This document shows, one piece after another, positions 12,351 through 23,785 of a DNA stretch of 64,000 nt. Within the stretch, counting starts at the first letter, position 1; each line of letters begins with the position of its first letter. The notes below the pieces were generated by a model. It made no database searches. It had not been told where the DNA came from and was given only the letters and a program-made list of their open reading frames with translations. This DNA comes from Excoecaria cochinchinensis (Eukaryota > Streptophyta > Magnoliopsida > Malpighiales > Euphorbiaceae): the NCBI GenBank assembly GCA_947683425.1, contig CANTUQ010000055.1, forward strand, positions 23,058,001-23,122,000, read 5' to 3'. The position numbers and the translations under genes were made by a program.

Positions 12351-15300
12351 TCCAATTTCCACTCTAGGACGGATAAAGTTGTGAGCAATCCCGAAGGAAC
12401 TTGATGCTCGGCCTTTACCTGCTGACATGTTAAGCACTTAGACATAAAATCCATAATGTCCCTCATCATACCGAACCACCAATAGAACTGCTTCATGTCC
12501 CGATACATCTTGTCACCACCGGGATACTAAGTGAAAACCGTAGTATGTGCCTCACTCAAAAGCTGTTTCCTTAATTCCACATTCTCAGACACTCAAAAGC
12601 GGTTTCTATACATCAACAAACCATCCAAAACTGAGAACTCTGACTGCTTACCAGCACTAACCTCAAGCAAAACCCGCTGTAGCCTCTCATCATCCTTTTG
12701 AGCATCCACAATCCTCTGTCTCAAGGAAAGCTTCATTCTCAACTGAGCAACCAAAGCCCCATCCGAATCAAACCTCCACTTAAACTGCCTCAAGAACAAA
12801 GCAGAAATTGATTTTCGACTCAAAGCATTCGTGACTACATTAGCCTTACCCGGGTGGTAATCCAATATGCAGTCGTAGTCCTTGAACAACTCTAGCCATC
12901 GGCGCTGTCTCATGTTCAACTCTTTCTGTGTGAGGAGATACTTCAAGCTCTTATGGTCCGTAAAGATCCTACACTTCTCCCCATATAGATAATACAGCCA
13001 AATTTTTAAAGTAAAGATCACAGCCGCCAACTCTAAATCGTGCGTCGGATAGTTCTTCTCATGTGGCTTCAATTGACGGGAAGCATAAGCCACAACCTTT
13101 CCCTCTTGCATCAAAACACAACCAAGACAGACACCGGAAGCATCGCTGTACAACACAAACTCCTTACTCGAGATGGGTTGAGTAAGTACAGGAGCTTCAA
13201 TTAACAAACTCTTCAACTTCTCAAAATAAAACTGATACTTATCCGACCACTCGAATTTGACTCCTTTTCTTAACAATCTCGTCATCGGAGCAGCAATCAC
13301 CGAGAAACCTTTCACAAATCGACGGTAGTAGCCCGCCAAACCAAGAAAACTCCTCACTTCTTGAACATTTCTAGGTGCTTTCCAATCAACAATCGCCTCA
13401 ATCTTAGCCGAATCAACTTTAATACCCTTAGCCAAAACAATATGACCCAAGAATGACACTTTTCGAAGCCAGAAGTCACACTTACTAATCTTGGCAAACA
13501 ACCGATGCTCTCTCAGAACTTGCAAAACCAACCGAAGATGCTCCTCATGCTCACTCTCATCCTTGTAATAAACCAAGATATCATCTATGAACACCACCAT
13601 AAATTAGTCAAGATATGGCCTGAACACTAGGTTCATCAAATCCATGAATGCTGCAGGTGCATTGGTCAAACCAAACGGCATCACTAAAAACTCATAATGG
13701 CCATACCTAGTCCAAAATGCAGTCTTACCGCATCCTGAACTCGCAACTGATAATACCCTGACCGAAGATCGATCTTCGAAAAGACACCCGCACCTCGAAA
13801 CTGATCAAACAAATCCTCGACTCTAGGCAAAGGATACTTATTCTTCACTGTTATCTTGTTGATTTGCCTATAGTCGATACACATTCTCATAGAATCATCC
13901 TTTGTCTTCACAAACAGAACCGGAGCTCCCCATGGAGATATGCTGGGTCGGATAAACCCCTTATCCAATAGCTTTTGTAGCTGAGTTTTGAGCTCTCTCA
14001 ACTCTACAGGAGCCATCCGATAAGGCGCTTTTGAAATAGGCAAAGTACCCGGCACTATCTCGATGGACACCTCCACTTCTCTCTCAGGAGGCAAACCAGG
14101 CAACTCGCTTGGAAAAACATCTCCAAACTCCCGCACAATAGGAATATCCTCAATCCTAACTTGATCCCGCTTAGAGTCCAACACCACAGCTAAAAAGGCC
14201 TCACAACCCTTCCTAATAAATTTCTTAGCTTGCATTGCGGAAATCACATTATTCAAAGAACTAGCACCCAAACCTTTAACAAACACAGACGACCGATCTC
14301 TATCCCGAAGCACCACCGTCTTCCTATGGCAATTAACCACTGCCCGGTGCTTACCCAACCAATCCATACCCAGAATCAGATCAAACTCTTTAAAAGGCAA
14401 CTCAATCAAATCTGCTGGAAACTCAACTCCCTCAACTAGCAAATTCCTATACCTTCTATTCACATTGACACTATGCCCTAAAGGACTGGTCACACATATC
14501 TCATAATCTAACTGGTCTACATCGTGCAACTTATCACTTAACTTATCTGTGCACAAATATGAGTGTGTGGAACCAGGGTCAATTAGAGCATACAATTTAG
14601 TGACATGGAGTAGAAACTTACCAGCTATAACATCAGGTGCATCCTGCTCGTCTCTGGCTCTCACTGAATAAGCTCTAGCTGGGACTGGTAAAGGACACTC
14701 AACTGACTCTGATGCAGCTCCTTCTCTAGGTCTACCGCCTCGACCTCTTCCTCTGCCTCTACCATGGGCAGCTTGAGAAGCATTCGAACAAACTCTACTG
14801 GCCTCTCTCTGATCACCTGAAGCCTCATGTGATCTCGGACAGTTGGCCAAAAAGTGCTCAGTGCTCCCACATCTGAAACACCCACCAGTGAGCCACCTAC
14901 ACTCCCCTAGTGGCGCTTGCTACAATGCATACATTCCGGTAACATCTCTATCCTATTTCCCAAACCACCCCTACTAGAACCAGACACCATAGCCGAACCC
15001 TGTCTTCTACCTCTCGTAGCCGGGCCTGCAGATGATTCATCCTGCGGGTTCCTTGACCTCTTACCCGAGGATGAAGAAGATGAAGCTCCACGAGAGGGAT
15101 TCCTCCTCTGAACCCTCTCTCTCAAAATAGATTATGACCTCTCAGCACTAACTGCAGCTTGCATAATCTGGTAATACCCCACTCTTGGAGCACTCATCAG
15201 AGAAATCAGCATCGCCCACAGCGACTCATTCAACCCTGTCTCAAAGTGCCTACACCTGAACTGTTCTTTCATAATACATTTCGGTGCATACTTAGCCAAC

Positions 15301-15955
15301 CGGTTAAACTCCTTCTCAAAATTAGACACAGACATCGCCCGCTATATCAAACTCAAGAACTGTGCCCATCTTGCATCCTTATATATCTGAGTCACAAACT
15401 TGTTTGTAAACTCTCTTTTAAAAACCTCCCAAGTAATCGGGTCAAGCAATTGAGGATGTCGACAAACTAACTCCCACCATTCATACGCAGACCCTTGCAG
15501 CAAAGCCACTGCACACTCTACTTTCTGATCAGGAGGACACCGGACTTCTCTCAAAGCACGCTTTACTTTATCAATCCACCTCTCAACGACCTCCGACTCA
15601 TCCAAACCCGTTCCATAAAAGTCTTCAGCACCAGCTCTTCTCAAACTCTCAGTCAGGGCCTTAGGGGCAGTCACTCTTTCTAAGACTCGAGCCATGTCTT
15701 GAGATAGCTTAAGCATCGCCTTGAAGCGCATGGCTGCGGCCTCAGACTCTACCCTAGCAAGTTTAGCCGATATAGAAACTGAAGGATCAACAGCTTGAGG
15801 AGTCACGCTTTCAGCTGACCACTCAAGTGACCCTCGAATAGAATCGAAATCCATCTAAACAAGTAAATACAACCACATCAGCCAACACAGTCCTAGACAT
15901 ATACACATCTATACACAATAATGACAATAAAACACCCAGAAAAGCCTAAACCTAG

Positions 15956-15967
15956 GCTCTGATACCA
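15956..15967 (-). other. RT-B primer binding site (tRNA-iMet)
   Basis: TGGTATCAGAGC on the minus strand, 5 nt from the LTR start at 15973. Confidence 0.9.
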
Positions 15968-17104
15968 AAAACTGTAACACCCCCTACCCATACGTAGACG
16001 AACCCATCCGGATAGGAGTGAGATGCCGTAGGAGCAGGGGTGTCACACTCGACAAATCGATATGAAGCATACATTCATACATCAAAAGCATACGAAAATA
16101 TAGCAGAAATTAAAACTTTAGAGAAACATCATCATGATCATGCATTACTATAACAACATTCATTACAATAATGTTCTGAACAAACTGATATTACAAAGAT
16201 GATTTCATATCCAAAATATACAGAGCAGAAGTTTACAAAATTATAGATACAATGAGAGTTCTATTACAAAAAGAATCATTAACAGGCTACAAAAATAAAG
16301 CCCTAACACTAAACCCCCTGTGTTGGCTTGACTGGCAGCGACTCTCCCAAAGTACAAACGCCTTCTGCACCTGCACGAATAAAACATCGTGCTAAGCGAT
16401 AACGCTTAGTGGGGAACACAAAACAAAAGAGTGGACGGCTATTCACAATGGTCGTCAAGGGAAATCGCATACGATATGACAAATGCGGATAACCATGTCA
16501 GATATATAGTCATACTTGCATAATAAAGACATCCATTTCAAAGCTCTTATTCACATTCATATACATATTAACTCATTTCTCATACTTATCATTAGGCGCA
16601 TTCGAATAGCATATTCTGATAATCATATCGAAGCAAACCAAAGCAAATAGAACAGCTGCTGATTCACAATAGTGGATAACGAGTAAATGCATAATGTACC
16701 TTACGGGTACGAATCGAATGCATAACGTACCTTACGGGTACGAATCGAAAATCATTTTATTTTATCGCATAAAAAACATTTTATACAGGGGACCTTAAAC
16801 AAGATCCAAAACGCATAAGGCGTTCACGAGGAACCAAACGGGGACCTGATCATGGTCCAGAATGGTACAAAGGGCTGCAGCTATAAGACTCTATTAGGCA
16901 TGCCTAACTATCCAGTAGACTGACTCCCGCAGGTCATGCATAATCCAATTCAGTTTTCAAATCATAACATATCATTTATCAGAAAGAATTTATAATTTTG
17001 CACGTGTAATTAAACATAATATATAGCATACAAAGGTAAAAATTCATGAAAACCCATTAGAAATTCATTTTAGAAAAAAAGACAAAGCCGAAAAACAGGG
17101 CAAG

Positions 17105-17430
17105 GAGAGGTCACTATCACGCTCGTGGCAACTGTCGTGCTCACGACAGAGATGAGTCGCCCATGTCACGACCATGATGTTCGTCGCGATCTCGCGGGGG
17201 ATCAGAAATACAACTCGTTGTCACGCTCGCACTCAAGAGCGCATTTACGATAAAGAATCGCCCAAAACCACTCGGTAGCTGAGTGCTCTGTCGCGCTCGC
17301 GACAGAGGCTCCGCTGTACGGATCGGTGGATAGGCACGCCGCTCATCAAAGGGCTTAGAAGCATGAGAGGGCTGCTATCACCGGGCTCTATCACGAGGTA
17401 GCGACAATGTCGCGCTCACGACAGGGTCGG
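17105..17430. repeat. CpG palindrome block in RT-B 5' LTR
   Basis: Degenerate dyads of the TGTCGCG...CGCGACA type. More of the CpG sites are decayed to TpG or CpA here than in RT-E, consistent with age. It lies inside the putative second intron. Confidence 0.85.
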
Positions 17431-17810
17431 GATTTCCAGCCCTTACATGAGAAATCTGCAGAGAATCCCATTTTCACAACACCCAATCACACATACTCAA
17501 TCCAAACTTCCACTTACCGCAATTCCAGCAACTTAACCATCACTTCGAACATATAATACAACATTTATACCACAAATTCCAATTAAATCATACCAATAAC
17601 AACATCAATTTACACAATTAGAATATCAGCACTATTCATCATTCATCTCAATCAAGAACACAATAGAGTTCATTAAGCCACACTCAAGCCTTCTTAGCAC
17701 ATCAATATCAAAACCCATAACATATAGACCATTATAAGCATTAAGAACACCAAAATTTCAACACAATATTCAAAACCCATATAATACAATAAATACAATA
17801 GTTCCCAAAC

Positions 17811-17889
17811 CTTAGCTCCTATGCTCCAAATCACTTGGTGCCGCTAATACCAGCCTTCTCCTTGCCTTTAGGGTCACAAGGAGGCTCAA
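17811..17889 (-). other. Putative 79-nt leader exon in RT-B LTR
   Basis: On the minus strand it follows ...TTGCTATAG and is followed by GTTTGGGAAC. It contains CCTAAAGGCAAGGAGAAGG, the shared KGK-coding motif. The same segment is in the other RT-B LTR near 10540-10622. Confidence 0.5.
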
Positions 17890-18510
17890 CTATAGCAACC
17901 CAACAAAAACACACAAAATACAAACCCTAGATTAAAAACTCAAACCAGCTAGAAGAAGAAAAAATGAAGAAGGGAAGAACAAGATGGAAAATGCAGAAAC
18001 TTACTAAATACATGCAAGATATGATTGATTCCCACCACCAAGATCTTGAATCCAAACTAGGGCACACTATAGAGTGAAGAACAGGAAGAAAGGTAGAAGA
18101 AGGAGGAGTGGAACGGGAAAAAGAATAGGAAAAATCTGATTTCCCTCTTTCCTCCTTTTACTTACTCTTTCTTCACCCTAAACACATGGCACCTCTCTAG
18201 TGGTGGAAATTAACCACTCACACCCAACCCAGGTGCACTACACACACTCAAACACAACTCAACTAATAGCACCCTACACATGTGTGAGCACAACACACAA
18301 ACATAACTCACTCATATCCTATAAACATGTGAGCAACACACCCAAATGCAACCCAACTAATTCACACCCTAATACCGTACATGTACCCACATACTAGCAA
18401 AACCCACAAACATGCATTATACCCAAAATACCCTTATCACATGCCAAAACACACTCAATGCACATGCACAAACATGGATCAAACTTCTAGGGGGCAAATT
18501 GGGTGTGACA

Positions 18511-19768
18511 TATCACATGTATATAAGGATTATTTTGGTAATTCATTGCTTAGGATAGTTTGACCTATAGCTATCTGAGCTTTTGAGCCTTATACTTTGA
18601 ACTTTTTCTTATATGAGAGCCTTAGTATGCCATATCCTCTAGAACTTCTCTTTAGTAAATTTTGAGATTACATTTAGTATGTGATGTGCATGAGAAATGA
18701 AAAGGGCAATTAGATTAAACCACTTTGGCTTGCTCTGAAAAACTAAACCCTTTTGACTTTAGGTAGCCATTTTGAGCCTTAGCCTGTTTTTGTTGTTAAG
18801 CTTATTATTTAGCTAAATCTTTTGCTAAACAATAACTATTCATTTTTATTACCCTTGTTGTGTTGAGAATTTAGATTACTATACCATGGGATACATTTGT
18901 TAGTATAAGCATGATTATAGTGATGTATAAGTAAATTCCCTTATTTTTGTATTAAAAGTCCATTATTAGAAAAATCTAGTTTCTATATAAATTAAAAAAA
19001 AAAGAAAAAAATCAAAAAATAAAAAAAATAAGTGGGATGGAGCATAAAATGCAGCCACTAAGAAAAAGTTAAAAAAAAGGGGAAAAAGAAAATAAAGAGA
19101 AAGAAGAGAAAATCAAAAGAAACTAGAGAACAAGGGTGGACATTAGGAAGGGAATTAGAATAGAAACTTTTAATATCATGCTACGTTTAGTTTTTACATT
19201 CCTTGTGGTATAGTTATAGTTATTCTCTACACAATATTAGCTACTTAAACAAAATTTATCTTACCTATACCTAAGCCAAGTTACAACCCTTTGTAAGACC
19301 CTTTGATTTCATGCACCACTTTATACTAGTAGTGGAGATTTTTACTATTTACAAGCTTATGGTATGCAATGGTATATTTAAGGATTGAGACAAACACTAA
19401 CCTTGAAACACATTGAGTGATTGAGACCTTAAGGAAAAAAATAGTGTTTGAGTGAGAATTATTTTAGGAAATGTCTTGTGTGAAATAATCTTTACATGTG
19501 TTAAGATATTCAACATCTTGAGGTCAAACATTCTTGTGTTTTGCAACTTTATGGTTTTTCAAAATGTGCATGATTGTTCAAGTGTGATGGATAATGGTAT
19601 TGATTGAGATGTTGCATATTTAGACTAATTTGTTAAGAGATTAAAGCTTATACATGTCATTTCCAAATGTTTATCAAACATATAAGTAGGCTCCACAATT
19701 TTATGCATTTTATTTGAGTGTTTATTATGTTTTGCTTGAGGACAAGCAAATGTTTAAGTGTGGGGGTT
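18511..19768 (+). mobile_element. T1: 3' internal region of a Tat/Athila-like element
   Basis: No open frame is seen. The stretch is AT-rich with an A-rich tract at 18990-19110 and ends in the GCTTGAGGACAAGC motif followed by a polypurine run (GTGTGGGGG near 19758-19766), which I recognise from the 3' end of plant Athila/Tat elements. RT-B interrupts it at 18510/18511, so gag-pol, if present, is outside the window. Confidence 0.7.
19755..19768 (+). other. Polypurine tract of T1
   Basis: The run AAGTGTGGGGG directly precedes the LTR start and follows the conserved GCTTGAGGACAAGC stretch. Confidence 0.7.
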
Positions 19769-21201
19769 CGATATGAGTCTAAATAGCTCATATTTAATCC
19801 ATGTTTTAGGTTTAAAATAATGTTTATGTATAGTTAATTGTGTTAGAAATAGGTATGTTTTATGTTTTTGTGTGAGTTTTGTGTGTGTAGGAGAAATTGG
19901 AGAAAAGGAGCGGAAATGAGCCAAAGAAGGAACAGTCTGTCACGAGCGCAACAGGGAGCGCCAAGCCAAGAAGAAGAGAAGAAGAGAAGAAAAGAAACCA
20001 AAGGAGAAAAGTGTTCTGTCGCGAGTGCAACAGTGGTCGCGAGTGTGGCAGAATGCACATTTGAAGGGAGCCAAAGAGAAGGAGCTAAGGAGCTAACGAG
20101 CATAGTCGCGAGCAAGGCTGCCATCGCGAGGTTGCGATAAGGCGCGATCGGAAGCCAGCGTGAGGAAAGTGGAGCGAAAAGGCGTGCTCTGTCGCAAGCG
20201 TGACGGACGTCGCGATTGCGATAGAGAGGACCGTTGGAAGTGTAATTCAAAATTTACCTTAAAGAAAGATGACTTTTCACCAAGCCTTGCATCCTTCCTA
20301 AGGGACACTTGAAGGAACATATCTCTTGGAATTTTATAAATAGTAGTTTTAACTGTAATTTTAGGAGTTGAATAATTTTTATTGAATATTTTCTTAAGAA
20401 TTCTGTAAGTAGAAAGTACAATTCCTTTAGTTTAAGTTTTAAGTTAGAATTTTATGTTTTGAAGAGAAGATCACTTGCAAGGAAGAAGATATCCTTTATG
20501 AAGGGAAAAGGGTTGAAAGATCTCTTCTTCATTTCTCATCTTTACTTCTTCTTTGTAATTATTAAATGATTAATTTATAAACTTGATTATTCAATGCTAT
20601 ATTTTAGTATTCATATCTATTTAATTATTCTTTCTTGTAGAAGTTTCTATTAGTATTTTTATGCGTGATCATTATAAGTAAGTATTTAATTGAAAGAGTA
20701 AATTCTTACTTACATCTAATAGAATTTCATCATTGAATTATTATTTGAGAAATCATAATATTAAATGGTTGTTATAGGTTGTTTATTATTCCTGAAATTT
20801 GCATGTATAACACTTTAATTCATTAATGAAAATTGTGAGTTAGAATCATAAATGCATGTTTTAGGCACTCTAATTTATGTTAAAAGAGTAAATTGGAATT
20901 TCATTCAACTTGGCTTGCATGATAAGAATATATTCATAATCAAGAATAATTAATTCAAGTTCTATTCATTATTTTATATCATTAATCTTTATTCTTCTCG
21001 GATTATCCATAACCAGATTAATTAGAATTAGATATAGTAATTCCACTTTCATCCAACAAATTATTGATCATTGTAAACAAGATTAAAATTGAGTAGTAAT
21101 AGTGTGTAATAATTAGCACATTCCTCGTGGGATCGACATCTTTTGTACTATTTCGGTACACCGTATGCTTGCGGAATTAGCACATGTAAAATAGGCTAAC
21201 A
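19769..21201 (+). repeat. T1 3' LTR (Tat/Athila-like)
   Basis: The LTR is about 1.43 kb and begins CGATATGAG (probably from TGATATGAG) after the polypurine tract. Near the end it has CGTGGGATCGACA and CGGTACACCGTATGCTTGCGG, a layout familiar from Athila/Tat LTR ends, and closes with CTAACA. RT-C pol sequence follows immediately, so T1 inserted into RT-C. The exact right end is uncertain by a few bases. No protein is encoded; reading frames across 19843-20320 are translations of the palindromes. Confidence 0.72.
19937..20235. repeat. CpG dyads in the T1 LTR
   Basis: CTGTCACGAGCGCAACAG (19937), CTGTCGCGAGTGCAACAG (20016) and a CTCTGTCGCAAGCG...CGATAGAG pair (20187-20225) occur in this LTR. They resemble the RT-B and RT-E palindromes although T1 belongs to a different Ty3/gypsy branch. 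Confidence 0.8.
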
Positions 21202-21664
21202 TTGTACCTGGAACAGTGCTAGTGTCTAAAGTGCCTTATTGAATGGCCCCTACTGAATTGAAGGAGTTAAAAGCTCAGTTGCAGGAATTATTGAACAGGG
21301 GTTTCATAAGACCTAGTGTTTCTCCTTGGGGAGCACTAGTCCTATTTGTTAAGAAGAAAGATGGGACTATGAGACTGTGTATTGGTTATCGGCAGCTGAA
21401 CAAAGTAATAGTGAAGAATCTGTATCCTCTGCCTAGGATCGAGGATTTATTTGATCAGTCAAGATGGTAGGTGTGTTTTCTAAGATCGACCTACGGTCTG
21501 GGTATTACCAATTGCAAGTAAAGAAAGAGGACATACCAAAGACTGCATTTAGACTCGATATGGACATTATGAATTCTTAGTAATGTCATTTGGGTTGAAT
21601 AATGCACCTGCTGCATTTTTGGACTTGATGAATAGGGTGTTCAGACCATATTTGGATCAGTTTG
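21202..21664 (+). pseudogene. RT-C pol, piece 1: start of reverse transcriptase
   Basis: The segment encodes the front of a chromovirus-type reverse transcriptase (MAPTELKELKAQLQELL, then RPSVSPWGA and KIDLRSGYYQLQV). It is cut off on the left by the T1 LTR and on the right by RT-D. It has a TGA at 21240-21242 in place of an arginine codon and a frameshift near 21465. The last bases GTTTG (21660-21664) are one copy of the RT-D target duplication; the gene continues at 36479. RT-C is the only element here with coding strand + apart from RT-E. Confidence 0.9.
21660..21664. repeat. Target duplication of RT-D, left copy (GTTTG)
   Basis: GTTTG precedes the LTR start TGTAACCCCC and recurs at 36479-36483 directly after the right LTR. 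Confidence 0.93.
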
Positions 21665-22218
21665 TGTAACCCCCCGATACCCCCGTTGGAAGGATGCCGG
21701 GGCACCACGTGCACAACTCACATAATCGCATACATATACTCAAAGCATTATAAGAAAACAAGTACATTCAATCAAAAGATAACAAATCCATATACATATA
21801 ATAATATTGTCATATCATTTTACAAAAAGGGATTTGTAAATAAATACATATACAAAATAATCCTTTACAAAAATTACATTTCCAAAATTATACTCCATAT
21901 ACAAAAATACAGCGGAAGATAAAATAACTCCAGTTCTAGACTTCTAGTGGCCGACCTGCAGATGTCCAACTCCTAAAAAGAGCCTGCCCCCTACACGGGA
22001 AAAGAGCCCGTGCTAAGCGATAACGCTTAGTGGGGAGGAACAACACACGCATGTACATATAATCGCAATAACATATATATAAACTTTATAATAGCAAAAA
22101 CATATAAATATGTATATATCTCGTGGTTATAACTAGTATTCATCATAATACAAACAATTAACCATTCATACTCGAATACAAGTACTACATCTCATCACGT
22201 TATAACGCATATAAATAT
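21665..22218 (-). repeat. RT-D 3' LTR, piece 1
   Basis: The outer end TGTAACCCCCCG begins at 21665. The double hairpin is at 21991-22035, here with TGTAG instead of TGCAG at the acceptor-like end. The LTR is interrupted at 22218 by RT-E and continues at 28751. Confidence 0.92.
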
Positions 22219-22930
22219 TGTAACAACCCAAATAGGGCCTGGTCGGAATTTGTGCGATAAGTCGGATAAGTGAGGGTATTTTCGTAATTTGAGTAAGAGG
22301 AATTTTGGTTAATAGGGAAGTATGTGTTAAAGGAATTAAATAATCAAGTGTTAAGTGAAGTAAGGGAATCAATAGTGTGTGCTAGTAGTGTATGGTTGTA
22401 GGGTGTTAGTGGTCTAAGGGCTGTTTTTGTATGGTTTGTGAGCATGGTGCCTTGGATGTAAGTGGAATTATTGGAATTGTTATGGAGTGAGTTAAGTTAT
22501 GGTGCATTGGAAGATATTTGTGTAAGAAGAGCTTGTGTGTGGTTAGTGTATGGTGCCAAGAGTGGATGAGTTAAGATTGATGGCTTGATTCTCTAAGATT
22601 GTGACAAGTGGCAAGGGTTGGTGAGTAATTAATGTAAAGTAAGAGAGAGGAAGGGAGGGGCAGCTTTTGGGTGAGGCTTCCCGTGGAAGCTATCTCATTT
22701 TTCCCTCATTTCTTCTTCATTTCCCGTCCTCCCCTCTCTCTTGCTTTCATTCTTCTACTCTCATCTCTCTTCTCTTGTGATTTCTTGAGTTTTGAGTGGG
22801 ATCTTGGAAGGTTTGAGCTGGGTTTGTGGAAGGTAAGTGGTTGAGTTCGGTTAGAGGTTTCTTGTTCTTTGATTTCTGGTTTTGGTTGTGATTGGTTTTG
22901 ATTTAAGTGTTCTTGGTTGGGTTGTGCAAG

Positions 22931-23009
22931 AATCGGAAGAGAGGAGGAAGAGCAAAGGCAAGGATAAAGTGGATTCGTGAGGAGCTCGGTTTGAAGCTTC
23001 GTTTTCCAG
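22931..23009 (+). other. Putative 79-nt leader exon in RT-E LTR
   Basis: The segment follows ...GGGTTGTGCAAG and is followed by GTATGGGAG. It carries AAAGGCAAGGATAAAG, the shared KGK-coding motif. Upstream, GAAGGTAAGT at 22831-22837 would be the first donor. The copy in the other LTR is at 26911-26989. Confidence 0.52.
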
Positions 23010-23454
23010 GTATGGGAGTCTGATTTGTAGTGCTTGAGTTGGGTTTAAGTTCATATAAGTGTTGTGAGCTATGTTGTGAATTGTGGTTTTTTTTCCCTAA
23101 TTTACTCCTTGGATCAACTCTATGTGGTGATTGCATGTCATTGGTAATCTTGAGTATTTTATGAATGCATGTTTAAATTGTGTAGTGACTTATAGTGAAG
23201 TGCAAGTGATATAGTGATGACGTGATGCGTTTTTATAATTTGAGCATGCCCTGTTAGTGTATTTGAGTTTGATTGTGAGTGATTTCTTGTGGAAATTATA
23301 GTTGACTATAGTGTAAATGTGTTTATGTGGCTTGTGAATGATGCGGTGATGTGCTGGAGGCGAGAGGTAAGTGTTTTGAATATGTTGTGTGTATGTATGA
23401 AGAGTTGTGTGTGAAAAGAGTAGGAAAATGTGCAGAATTGGGCAAATCTGGGTT

Positions 23455-23785
23455 CTGTCGCGATCGCGACAGAAGGCGGTCTTGGCCCCTTGTTCTTGAA
23501 GAGCCCTCTGTCGCGATCCCGATGCTTGTCGCGAGCGCGACAGAGAGCTCGATCGCGGAAACCTCCGCGCGGGCGTGCTGCCGAGCGTGCGCGCGAGGAG
23601 GAGGGAACTGGTCTCTGTCGCGATCGCGACGCTTGTCGCGAGCGCGACAGAGCTCGGCTCCGTGAATTCTGTCGCGAGTGCTTTGTCGCGAGGAGGCCCT
23701 TTGGCGCGACCTCGCGAGGAAGTACCCCGTGCTCTGTCGCGAGCGCGACACATGTCGCGATCGCGACAGAGGCCCTTTCTGCTTG
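23455..23785. repeat. CpG palindrome block in RT-E 5' LTR
   Basis: Perfect palindromes such as TGTCGCGATCGCGACA alternate with TGTCGCGAGCGCGACA. They pair up into larger palindromes, for example 23615-23652 and 23731-23772, where CTCTGTCGCG...CGCGACAGAG encloses two inner dyads. CpG density is very high for plant LTR DNA, and most sites are intact. Confidence 0.95.

Larger units (their letters stand above)
11190..15854 (-). pseudogene. RT-B gag-pol polyprotein, heavily degenerate
   Basis: Gag begins at the ATG complementary to 15852-15854. All domains in the usual order are recognisable: gag, zinc knuckles near 14900, protease (LIDPGSTHSY near 14580), reverse transcriptase (FIDDILVYY near 13590), RNase H (YSDASGVCLG near 13140), integrase (GQSER near 12030) and the full chromodomain-like tail with EEATWEPEATMRAQYPHLF near 11340. 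Nonsense codons occur near 15342, 15132, 13603, 12593, 12527 and 12020; frameshifts lie near 14910, 13730 and 11460. Within the integrase a 24-bp tract has been copied 65 bp away, adding four codons without shifting the frame. Confidence 0.92.
9813..18510 (-). mobile_element. RT-B: Ty3/gypsy chromovirus-type retrotransposon
   Basis: A minus-strand element: 5' LTR at 15973-18510, primer site at 15956-15967, gag-pol from 15854 down to about 11190, polypurine tract after 11245, and the remaining part of the 3' LTR (9813-11245). The rest of that LTR was displaced leftwards, beyond the window, by RT-A. On the right it joins T1 sequence at 18511 (TATCA is a possible target duplication). Its coding region is more decayed than in RT-G or RT-H, so it is probably older. 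Confidence 0.92.
15973..18510 (-). repeat. RT-B 5' LTR, complete
   Basis: The LTR is 2,538 bp, from TGTCACACC at 18510 (minus strand) to GGGTGTTACA at 15973. It holds a putative leader exon (17811-17889), the palindrome block (17105-17430), two copies of ACGGGTACGAATCG near 16690-16745, and the double hairpin (16371-16414). Confidence 0.92.

Noticed and set aside
18960..19120. A-rich tract as a polyadenylated retrogene or LINE/SINE tail
   Set aside because: No target duplication or coding body precedes it, and it lies in the 3' internal region of T1.
19843..20250. 135-codon frame opposite the T1 LTR
   Set aside because: It lies in an LTR, has no recognisable domain and overlaps other open frames caused by GC-rich dyads.
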